From Myxococcales bacterium (lineage in GTDB: Bacteria > Myxococcota > Bradymonadia > UBA7976 > UBA1532): DNA of 5,136 bases. The stretch is from the NCBI GenBank assembly GCA_020430675.1, contig JAGQJJ010000356.1, positions 1 to 5,136 of the forward strand, written 5' to 3'. The position numbers and the translations under genes are program-made. This document shows positions 1 through 5,136 of this stretch, piece after piece. Numbering within the stretch: position 1 is the first letter of the stretch; each line of letters opens with the position of its first letter. The notes under the pieces were generated by a model, which did not search any database, was not told the origin of the DNA, and saw only the letters and a program-made list of their open reading frames with translations.

Positions 1-4
1 TGAC

Positions 5-646
5 ATGCGCTCGGTCATGGTCGTCGAGACCGGCAATTATCGCATCGTGCGCTTCCCGCTGACCGCCGACGGCGTCGGCGCCCGGGCCGCGGCGCTCGAA
101 GCCTTGCGGACCGAGATCGGCGATTGCCAGCGCTGCCCGCTGCACCGCGGGCGCACCGAGCTGGTCTTCGGTTTCGGCAACCCCGCGGCGCGCTTGATGT
201 TCATCGCCGACGGCCCCCGCGAGGCCGAGGACCAGATCGGCGTGCCTTTCCTCGGCCGCTCCGGCGAGACGCTCGGTCGCATGGTGCGCGCCATGGGCCT
301 GCGCCGGACCGAGGTCTACCTCTGTTACCTGGTCAAATGCTTCAGCCCCGACGAGCACGCCGAAGCCGGCCTCGACGCCTGCCACGGCTTCCTTGAGCAG
401 CAGGTGGCCATCGTGCGGCCCGAGGTCATCATCGCGTTTGGCGATCTGGCCGCCCGTCGGCTGACCGGGCAGAACGCGACGCTGCCCCACCTGCGCGGCA
501 AGTGGTTTCGGTTCGGCAGTGCCGAGGTGTTGCCCACGTTTCACCCGGATGCCTTCGAGCAGAACCGCGACAGCAAACGGCTGGTCTGGGGCGACCTGCG
601 GCTGGTCATGAAGCGGCTGGGGCTGAAGTCGCAAAGGGAGCGTTGA
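5..646 (+). CDS. Uracil-DNA glycosylase superfamily protein, family 4-like, divergent active site
   Basis: The 213-residue protein has the layout of family 4 (Fe-S) uracil-DNA glycosylases, which remove uracil from DNA in base-excision repair. Cys41 and Cys44 (CQRC), Cys112 and Cys126 match the four-cysteine cluster pattern, although the loop between the last two looks about two residues shorter than usual. EDQIGVPFLGRSG (75-87) matches the uracil-pocket segment, and LPTFHPDAF (176-184) holds the C-terminal His-Pro motif. Odd points: the usual GEAPG motif reads ADGPR (68-72), the usual N-V-V-K-C reads Y-L-V-K-C (108-112), and the usual HPxxLLR reads HPDAFEQ. The fold is therefore well supported, but uracil excision is not assured. 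About 30 N-terminal residues precede the domain. Only four bases lie upstream of ATG 5, so the start cannot be tested; ATG 17 (Met5) is an alternative. A TGA at 1-3 could end a preceding coupled gene. The next gene begins 4 bases downstream. Confidence 0.85.
   Translation: MRSVMVVETGNYRIVRFPLTADGVGARAAALEALRTEIGDCQRCPLHRGRTELVFGFGNPAARLMFIADGPREAEDQIGVPFLGRSGETLGRMVRAMGLRRTEVYLCYLVKCFSPDEHAEAGLDACHGFLEQQVAIVRPEVIIAFGDLAARRLTGQNATLPHLRGKWFRFGSAEVLPTFHPDAFEQNRDSKRLVWGDLRLVMKRLGLKSQRER
635..640 (+). promoter_or_regulatory. Ribosome binding site of the AstD-like aldehyde dehydrogenase gene
   Basis: AGGGAG lies 10 bases before ATG 651, inside the last codons of the glycosylase gene. It is a good Shine-Dalgarno match and supports ATG 651 as the start. 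Confidence 0.6.
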
Positions 647-650
647 CGCG

Positions 651-2069
651 ATGGCCCATGCCTTTCTCGGCAATTTCATCAACGGGCGCTTCTGCGCGGT
701 GAAATCCGGCGTGGGGTTCGCTTCGATCAACCCCGCGACCGAAGACGAGCCGGTGCTGGCCGCCCTGGCCGACGCCGAGGCCGTCGACGCCGCGGTGCAG
801 GCGGCGGCCGACGCAGCCAAAGCGTGGCGCCGCGCGCCGTTGGCGACCCGCGTCGAGGCGCTGCGCCGCGTGCAGGCGCGCGTGCCGGCACACCGCGAGC
901 GAATGGCCGAGGCGATCAGCGCCGAGATGGGCAAACCGATCGCCGAAGCGCGCGTTGAAGCCGGCTCGGTGGCGAGCAAGATCGAAGATGTCATCGGCCA
1001 GCTTGACCATGAGCTGCCCCCTGCTGCGCCGGGCGCACCGGGCGAACAGCGGTTCCACGCGCTGGGCGTGATCGGCATCATCGGGCCGTTCAACTTCCCG
1101 GTGCATCTCATCAATACCCATCTCATCCCGGCGCTGCTGACGGGCAACACGGTGGTGGCCAAGCCATCCGAGGTGACGCCGCTCGCCGGCCAGCGGTACG
1201 CCGAGCTGTTTGCCGACGCCGACCTGCCGCCGGGCGTCTTCAACCTGGTGCATGGCCTGGGCGAGACCGGCGCGCGGCTGGTCGCGCATCCCGGGGTGCA
1301 AGGCATCGTCTTCACGGGCAGTTATGCCACGGGGCGCCGCATCCGGCAGGCCACGTTCGACCAGCCTCACAAGAAGGTCTGCCTGGAGCTGGGCGGTCGC
1401 AACCCCGCGGTGGTGCTCGACGACGCCGATCTCGAGAAGGCGGTGGCCGAGATTCGGCTGGGCGCCTTCCTGACGACCGGCCAGCGTTGCACGGCAACTT
1501 CGCGGGTGATCGCCACGCCGGGCATCGCTTCGGCCCTGCAGGCCGAGCTGGTGCGGCTGTGCGAAGAGACGTTGCCCGGCGATCCGCGCGCCGATGGCAC
1601 CTTCATGGGACCGTTGGCGACGCACGCGGCCCGTGATCGCTTCCAGCGCGATGTGGCCGAAGCGGCCGCGGCGGCGGGCGTCACCGTGCGGGTCAAGAGC
1701 CGGTCTCTGCCCGGCGGGGCCTATGTCACGCCCAGCCTCTTTGCCGTCGAAGGCCGCCCGCCCCATCTCGACCGCGAGCTGTTTGGCCCGCACCTCGACT
1801 TCGAGGTCGCCGCCGACGCCGCCGATGCCATCGCGCGCGCCGCTGATAATGCCTATGGCTTGAGCGCCAGCATCTTCACGCGCGACGCCGATGCCATCGA
1901 TGACTTCTGCGACGCGGTGCGCGCCGGGGTGATCAACATCAACCGAAGCACCAATGGCGCTTCGGGACGCCTGCCTTTTGGCGGCACGGGCATGAGCGGC
2001 AACTGGATGCCCGCCGGCTCGGGCGCCCCACGATTGTGTACCTTTCCGGTGGCGGTGATGGGACGATGA
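651..2069 (+). CDS. NAD(P)-dependent aldehyde dehydrogenase, AstD-like (succinylglutamate-semialdehyde dehydrogenase family)
   Basis: This cytosolic enzyme of 472 residues should oxidise an aldehyde to its acid using NAD(P)+. All core ALDH elements are visible: GPFNFP with oxyanion-hole Asn148, KPSE with cofactor-binding Lys171, FTGSYATG (221-228) of the Rossmann loop, general base Glu246 in LELGG, nucleophile Cys280 in GQRC, ELFGP with Glu376, and PFGGTGMSG near the C-terminus. Several stretches resemble AstD of arginine succinyltransferase catabolism more than other ALDHs: FPVHLINTHLIPALLTGNT, LPPGVFNLVHG, and a C-terminal SGN followed later by CTFPVA. It is about 20 residues shorter than E. 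coli AstD, missing the far tail. No other ast gene is seen, and the neighbouring aminotransferase is not AstC-like, so the substrate may well differ from succinylglutamate semialdehyde. Its stop overlaps the next start (ATGA, 2066-2069), which implies co-translation with the aminotransferase. Confidence 0.92.
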   Translation: MAHAFLGNFINGRFCAVKSGVGFASINPATEDEPVLAALADAEAVDAAVQAAADAAKAWRRAPLATRVEALRRVQARVPAHRERMAEAISAEMGKPIAEARVEAGSVASKIEDVIGQLDHELPPAAPGAPGEQRFHALGVIGIIGPFNFPVHLINTHLIPALLTGNTVVAKPSEVTPLAGQRYAELFADADLPPGVFNLVHGLGETGARLVAHPGVQGIVFTGSYATGRRIRQATFDQPHKKVCLELGGRNPAVVLDDADLEKAVAEIRLGAFLTTGQRCTATSRVIATPGIASALQAELVRLCEETLPGDPRADGTFMGPLATHAARDRFQRDVAEAAAAAGVTVRVKSRSLPGGAYVTPSLFAVEGRPPHLDRELFGPHLDFEVAADAADAIARAADNAYGLSASIFTRDADAIDDFCDAVRAGVININRSTNGASGRLPFGGTGMSGNWMPAGSGAPRLCTFPVAVMGR

Positions 2070-3388
2070 GCGATCTGGAAGCACGACAGCGCAAGCATGT
2101 GCTGTTCACGTGGGCGGCGCAGGAGAAGGCACAGCCGGTGTCGATCACCGGCGGCAAGGGCGTCTGGTTTGTCGACGAGCAGGGCCGGCGGTGGCTCGAC
2201 TTCGAGAGCCAGGTCTTCAATGTGAACCTGGGGCATGGCGAGGCGCGGGTGACCGCGGCGGTGCAGGCGCAGGCGGCGAAGCTCGGGGTGGCGCATCCGG
2301 CGGCGGTCTTTGAGGCCAAAGCCGCGCTCGGCGAGGCGCTGGCGGCGATCACGCCCGGCGATCTCGATCGCTTCTTCTTCTGCCTCTCGGGCGCCGAAGC
2401 GGTCGAAAATGCCTTGAAGATCGCGCGGATGCTGACCGGGCGCTCGAAGGTCATCGCGCGGCGCCGCAGCTATCACGGGGCCTCGATGGGCGCTCTGTCG
2501 CTGACCGGCGATTGGCGGCGCTGGCCGGTGGAACCGGGGCTCTGGGGCGTGCTGCGCGCTGAGGATCCCTATTGCTATCGCTGCCCGTTTGGCCTGAAGC
2601 CCGAGTCCTGCGGCACACGCTGCGCCGAGCACATCGAGCACATCATCGAGATGGAGGGGCCCGAGACCATCGCGGCGGTCTTCCTCGAAGGCATTACGGG
2701 TGCCAACGGGGGCTTCGTGCCCCCGCCGGACTACTGGCCGCGCATCCGTGAGATCTGCGACCGGCATGGCATCCTGCTGGTGGCCGACGAGGTCTTCACC
2801 GGCTTCGGCCGCACCGGGCGCTGGTTTGCCGTCAATCACTGGGGCGTCGTGCCCGACATGATCACGATGGCCAAGGGCCTGACCGGCGGTTATGCGCCGA
2901 TGGGCGCGGTGGCCATTCGCGAACCGCTGGCGCGGCGCTTTGATGACTCGACGCTGTGGTGCGGGCTGACGGGTTACGCGCACCCATTGGGTTGCGCGGC
3001 GGCGGTGGCCTCGCTGCAGGTCTACCAGGAGGACGGCCTGATCGACCACGCGGCGCGTCTGGGCGTGCACCTGCGCCAGCGCCTCAACGAGTTGAAGCTC
3101 AAGCACCCGCTCATCGGCGACGTGCGCGGGCTGGGTCTGTTTGCCACCATCGAGTTTGTCAGCAATCACTATACCCGCGCGCCGCTGGTGCCTTATAGCA
3201 AGAGCCCCGAGCCGGGCAGCATGCTGCATCGTTTGCAGAAGGCATTGCGCGACCGCCGCGTGCACATCGCGCAGCGGTGGACGCATCTGTTCATCGCGCC
3301 GCCGCTGTGCATCACCATCGACGAGCTCGACCGCGGCATCGCGTTGATCGACGAAGCGCTGACCGAAGCCACCGAGGGGGCGACATGA
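2066..3388 (+). CDS. Class III PLP-dependent aminotransferase (taurine/omega-amino-acid:pyruvate type)
   Basis: This 440-residue fold-type I enzyme moves an amino group, often a terminal or beta one, to a keto acid such as pyruvate. Visible motifs are SGAEAVENALKIAR (108-121), YHG (136-138) whose Tyr stacks on PLP, Asp241 in VADEVFTGFGRTG which pairs with the pyridine nitrogen, Schiff-base Lys270 in MAKGLTGG, and TGYAHPLGC (302-310) for the phosphate and dimer interface. Arg354 in RGLGLF may bind substrate carboxylate. The stretch from LEGITGANGG (207-216) to MAKGL resembles taurine:pyruvate and related omega-amino-acid aminotransferases. Cys170, Cys173, Cys182 and Cys186 form a C-x2-C-x8-C-x3-C group. 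I chose ATG 2066 because it overlaps the preceding stop in an ATGA and follows GGTGAT (2054-2059), a partial Shine-Dalgarno match. An in-frame GTG at 2036 would add ten unlikely residues. The ALDH before it and the CoA-transferase after it suggest amine or amino-acid catabolism; the true substrate is not determined. Confidence 0.93.
   Translation: MSDLEARQRKHVLFTWAAQEKAQPVSITGGKGVWFVDEQGRRWLDFESQVFNVNLGHGEARVTAAVQAQAAKLGVAHPAAVFEAKAALGEALAAITPGDLDRFFFCLSGAEAVENALKIARMLTGRSKVIARRRSYHGASMGALSLTGDWRRWPVEPGLWGVLRAEDPYCYRCPFGLKPESCGTRCAEHIEHIIEMEGPETIAAVFLEGITGANGGFVPPPDYWPRIREICDRHGILLVADEVFTGFGRTGRWFAVNHWGVVPDMITMAKGLTGGYAPMGAVAIREPLARRFDDSTLWCGLTGYAHPLGCAAAVASLQVYQEDGLIDHAARLGVHLRQRLNELKLKHPLIGDVRGLGLFATIEFVSNHYTRAPLVPYSKSPEPGSMLHRLQKALRDRRVHIAQRWTHLFIAPPLCITIDELDRGIALIDEALTEATEGAT
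3374..3380 (+). promoter_or_regulatory. Ribosome binding site of the CoA-transferase subunit A gene
   Basis: GAGGGGG sits just before ATG 3385, with its GAGG core 7 bases away, inside the end of the aminotransferase gene. It decides for ATG 3385 over in-frame starts further upstream, such as 3277, that would lie inside the aminotransferase. Confidence 0.6.
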
Positions 3389-4083
3389 AGAGCAAGATCG
3401 TCGCCAACGCCCGCGAGGCGCTGGCCGATGTGTTCGACGGCGCGACGATCATGTCGGGCGGCTTCGGGCTTTGCGGCAACGCCGAGAACTGCATCGCCGA
3501 GCTGGCGCGCCGCGATGTGAAGCGGCTGACGATCATCAGCAACAACTGCGGCAATCAGGGGCAGGGGCTGGCGATTCTGCTCAAGCAGCGCAAGGTGGCG
3601 CGGGTGATCGGCAGCTATATCGGCGGCAATCCCGACCTGCAGAGCCAGATGCTCGCCGGCGAGGTTGAGGTCGAGCTGAACCCGCAGGGCACCCTGGCCG
3701 AGCGAATCCGCGCGGGCGGCGCCGGGCTCGGTGGCTTCTTCACGCCGACCGGCGTGGGCACCGTGGTCGCCGAAGGCAAGGAGGTGCGGGTCATCGATGG
3801 CCGCAGCTATGTCTTCGAGAAGCCATTGCGGGCAGACTTTGCCATCGTTCGCGCCGAGTACGGCGATGCCTTCGGCAACCTGCGCTTTTATGGCACCGCG
3901 CGCAACTTCAGCCCGCAGATGGCCATGGCGGCCAAGGTTGCCATCGCCGAGGTCGACCATCTGGTGCCCTTGGGCGAGCTCTTGCCCGATGATATCCACC
4001 TGCCCGGGGTGTTTGTGAAGCGTCTCTTTCAGGGGACCGATTACGTCGATCCCATCGAGTACCTCACGACGCGGGCGCGCTGA
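3385..4083 (+). CDS. 3-oxoacid CoA-transferase (family I) subunit A
   Basis: This 232-residue protein is the alpha subunit of a family I CoA-transferase (ScoA/AtoD/PcaI type), which as an A/B complex moves CoA from succinyl-CoA or acetyl-CoA to a 3-oxo acid such as acetoacetate. The signature reads DGATIMSGGFGLCGNAE (18-34), with Ala33 where Pro is usual. It is followed by ISNNCGNQGQG (51-61), NPQGTLAERIRAGGAG (99-114), FFTPTGVGT (118-126), TARNFSP (171-177) and DDIHLPGVFVKRL (202-214). Length and C-terminus match complete bacterial A subunits, so it is not truncated. It most resembles the succinyl-CoA:3-oxoacid (SCOT/ScoA) branch, but 3-oxoadipate specificity cannot be excluded. The start overlaps the aminotransferase stop (ATGA, 3385-3388). 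Its B subunit, which supplies the catalytic Glu and normally lies directly downstream, is absent: a convergent reductase gene follows and overlaps the last 20 bases. It needs a B subunit from elsewhere to work. Confidence 0.92.
   Translation: MKSKIVANAREALADVFDGATIMSGGFGLCGNAENCIAELARRDVKRLTIISNNCGNQGQGLAILLKQRKVARVIGSYIGGNPDLQSQMLAGEVEVELNPQGTLAERIRAGGAGLGGFFTPTGVGTVVAEGKEVRVIDGRSYVFEKPLRADFAIVRAEYGDAFGNLRFYGTARNFSPQMAMAAKVAIAEVDHLVPLGELLPDDIHLPGVFVKRLFQGTDYVDPIEYLTTRAR
4064..4083. other. Convergent 3' overlap between the two operons
   Basis: The stop of the plus-strand CoA-transferase gene (TGA 4081-4083) lies inside the minus-strand reductase gene, whose stop is at 4066-4064. The shared bases encode the last five residues of the reductase and the last four of the CoA-transferase. 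No intergenic space remains for a conventional terminator, so the transcripts are probably complementary at their 3' ends. Confidence 0.85.
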
Positions 4084-4885
4084 GTTTGTTACGCATATTG
4101 CGCGCGGCCAGTGAGAAGATGAACCGCGCAAGGGGGCGGGGCGTCAGGCGACCGGCGGTGATGGCCAGCCAGGCGACCAGGCCCGGGATCGTGAGCGCGC
4201 GGTTGCCGTCGAAGCCGCGCAGGCCCACGGCCGCACATTTTTCGGCCGAGATCTCGGCCCAAGTGGGCGTCTTCTGGCCCGTCTTGTTGTCGGCGACCTC
4301 TTCAAATTCAGTCGCGACCGGGCCCGGGCAGAGCTGGCAGGCACTCACCCCGGTGCCGCGCAGCTCGGCGCGCAGGCATTCGGTGAACGCGGTGACATAG
4401 TGTTTGGTGCCCACATAGGCGCTGAACATGGGCAGCCAGGTGAGGCCAAAGCCCGAGCTGACGTTGAGGATGCCACCATGCCGCCGTTGCAACATGCCCG
4501 GCAGCACCGCGCGGGTCAGGGCCGAGAGGCCAATGACGTTGACCTTGAGCATGAGCTCGAGCTGGCGCGGATCGGTCTGCTCGAAGAAGCCGATCTGGCC
4601 CAGGCCGGCGTTGTTGATCAGCGCGTCGATGCGGCCGTGGTCGGCCTCGACCGCAGCCGCCAGCGTGCGGGCGGCCTCGGTGTCGCCGAGATCGGCCGGG
4701 CGTACATCGACGGTGGTCTTCGGGTGCGCGGCGCGCAGCTCGGCGGCCAGCGCTTCGAGTCGCTCCACCCGCCGCGCCACCAACACCAGCACCTGGCTGC
4801 GCCCGGCGAGCTGCCGGGCCATGGCCATGCCGATGCCCGATGAAGCGCCAGTCAAGAGCACGATGCCATCGAGAGGGGCAGCCAT
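4064..4885 (-). CDS. Classical short-chain dehydrogenase/reductase (SDR, DltE/YqjQ-like)
   Basis: This 273-residue NAD(P)-dependent oxidoreductase probably interconverts an alcohol and a ketone or aldehyde. It has the whole classical SDR set: TGASSGIG (12-19) for the cofactor, NNAG (91-94), Asn116, Ser144 in NVSSG, Tyr157 and Lys161 in YVGTK with the usual 13-residue Ser-Tyr spacing, and PGPVATEF (187-194). Arg38 and Arg39 after the second beta strand suggest a preference for NADP(H). The C-terminal tail (about 231-260) is hydrophobic and basic, as in SDRs of the COG0300 type, and could touch the membrane. The start at 4885 is fixed because the glycine motif begins only at residue 12. The gene lies 3 bases after the stop of the upstream minus-strand ALDH and has no clear Shine-Dalgarno sequence of its own, so it is probably translated by coupling. 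The substrate is unknown; a link to the ALDH is inferred from the shared operon. Confidence 0.93.
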   Translation of the reverse strand: MAAPLDGIVLLTGASSGIGMAMARQLAGRSQVLVLVARRVERLEALAAELRAAHPKTTVDVRPADLGDTEAARTLAAAVEADHGRIDALINNAGLGQIGFFEQTDPRQLELMLKVNVIGLSALTRAVLPGMLQRRHGGILNVSSGFGLTWLPMFSAYVGTKHYVTAFTECLRAELRGTGVSACQLCPGPVATEFEEVADNKTGQKTPTWAEISAEKCAAVGLRGFDGNRALTIPGLVAWLAITAGRLTPRPLARFIFSLAARNMRNKLSAPAS

Positions 4886-4888
4886 GGC

Positions 4889-5136
4889 TCAGGTCATGTT
4901 CAGGATGATGGTCTTGCGACGGGTGAAATGTTCGAGCATGGCATCGAGCGATGCCTCCTTGCCCAGCCCCGATTGCTTGAAGCCGCCATAGGGCAGCGTC
5001 GGCTGCACGACCACGTTCTGGTTGACCTGCACGAAGCCGGCTTCAAGGCGGTGCACCGCCTGCAGGGCGGCTTTCATGTCATTCGTCCACACCGAGGCGG
5101 CCAGGCCATAGACGGTGTCATTGGCCATGGCGATGG
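4889..5136 (-). CDS. NAD(P)-dependent aldehyde dehydrogenase, C-terminal fragment (continues past the right edge)
   Basis: Only the last 82 or so codons are present; the reading frame stays open to the edge, reading I-A-M-A-N-D-T-V-Y-G-L-A. The ATG at 5128 is therefore an internal methionine and not the start. Visible ALDH C-terminal motifs are NDTVYGLAASVW, LEAGFVQVNQN (the usual aG-x-v-x-vN strand) and PYGGFKQSGLGKE, followed by the oligomerisation tail MLEHFTRRKTIIL. The catalytic Cys and Glu lie outside the window. It belongs to a different ALDH branch from the AstD-like gene at 651-2069: the C-terminal motif, spacing and tail all differ. It is first of the two genes visible on this strand, with its stop 3 bases before the reductase start. 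The substrate cannot be judged from this part. Confidence 0.93.
   Translation of the reverse strand, partial: IAMANDTVYGLAASVWTNDMKAALQAVHRLEAGFVQVNQNVVVQPTLPYGGFKQSGLGKEASLDAMLEHFTRRKTIILNMT

Noticed and set aside
2036..2065. Upstream GTG start for the aminotransferase
   Set aside because: It would add a ten-residue Gly-rich leader lying inside the ALDH gene; the ATGA overlap at 2066 is the more typical coupled start.
606..2084. Long minus-strand open frame of 492 codons opposite the AstD-like ALDH
   Set aside because: It is a shadow of the high GC at third positions: rich in His, Arg, Gly and Ala, with no recognisable motifs, while the plus strand has all ALDH motifs.
1853..3286. Long minus-strand open frame of 477 codons opposite the aminotransferase
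   Set aside because: Same composition artefact; the plus strand encodes an intact class III aminotransferase across the region.
4075..4105. GCGCGC (4075-4080) and GCGCGC (4100-4105) as a terminator hairpin near the convergent ends
   Set aside because: The stem is only 6 bp with a loop of about 19 bases and no T-tract on either side; GCGCGC is expected often in such GC-rich coding DNA.
3193..4131. Minus-strand open frame of 312 codons opposite the CoA-transferase
   Set aside because: No recognisable domain, and it conflicts with clear coding on the plus strand and with the end of the reductase gene.
4400..4991. Plus-strand open frames opposite the reductase, considered as a possible remnant of CoA-transferase subunit B
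   Set aside because: Their translations show none of the B-subunit motifs and are low-complexity Ala/Arg/Ser-rich; the minus strand is a perfect SDR.
1..5136. Search for CRISPR repeats, tRNA genes, insertion sequences, inverted terminal repeats or phage genes
   Set aside because: None seen by eye; coding sequence fills nearly the whole window and every real gene is a recognisable housekeeping or catabolic family.

Overview
The window is gene-dense, GC-rich bacterial DNA with almost no intergenic space. No RNA gene, mobile element, repeat array or CRISPR is visible. High third-position GC, long antisense open frames and tightly coupled genes fit a high-GC proteobacterium or myxobacterium-like organism. 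That placement is inferred from style only, because no taxonomic marker gene is present.

Left and centre (1-4083, plus strand): four genes read as one transcription unit. The first encodes a uracil-DNA-glycosylase-superfamily protein with a [4Fe-4S]-type cysteine pattern but several altered active-site motifs. Four bases later comes an aldehyde dehydrogenase resembling AstD (succinylglutamate-semialdehyde dehydrogenase). It is joined by a 4-base ATGA overlap to a class III PLP aminotransferase of the taurine/omega-amino-acid type. A second ATGA overlap leads to the A subunit of a 3-oxoacid-type CoA-transferase. The last three make a coherent catabolic set: removal of an amino group, oxidation of an aldehyde, and activation of an acid as a CoA ester. 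The amino substrate cannot be read from the sequence. The B subunit, which carries the catalytic glutamate of the CoA-transferase, is not in the window.

Right (4064-5136, minus strand): a second, convergent unit contains the C-terminal end of another aldehyde dehydrogenase (running off the right edge) followed after 3 bases by a complete classical short-chain dehydrogenase/reductase. The two units overlap tail to tail by 20 bases (4064-4083), with no room for an ordinary terminator between them.

The window looks mostly like ordinary chromosomal metabolism. The points most worth a second look are the CoA-transferase A subunit lacking its partner at a convergent junction, the divergent glycosylase active site, and the coupling of that DNA-repair-type gene to a catabolic operon. 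I see no clear sign of a new defence or mobile system.
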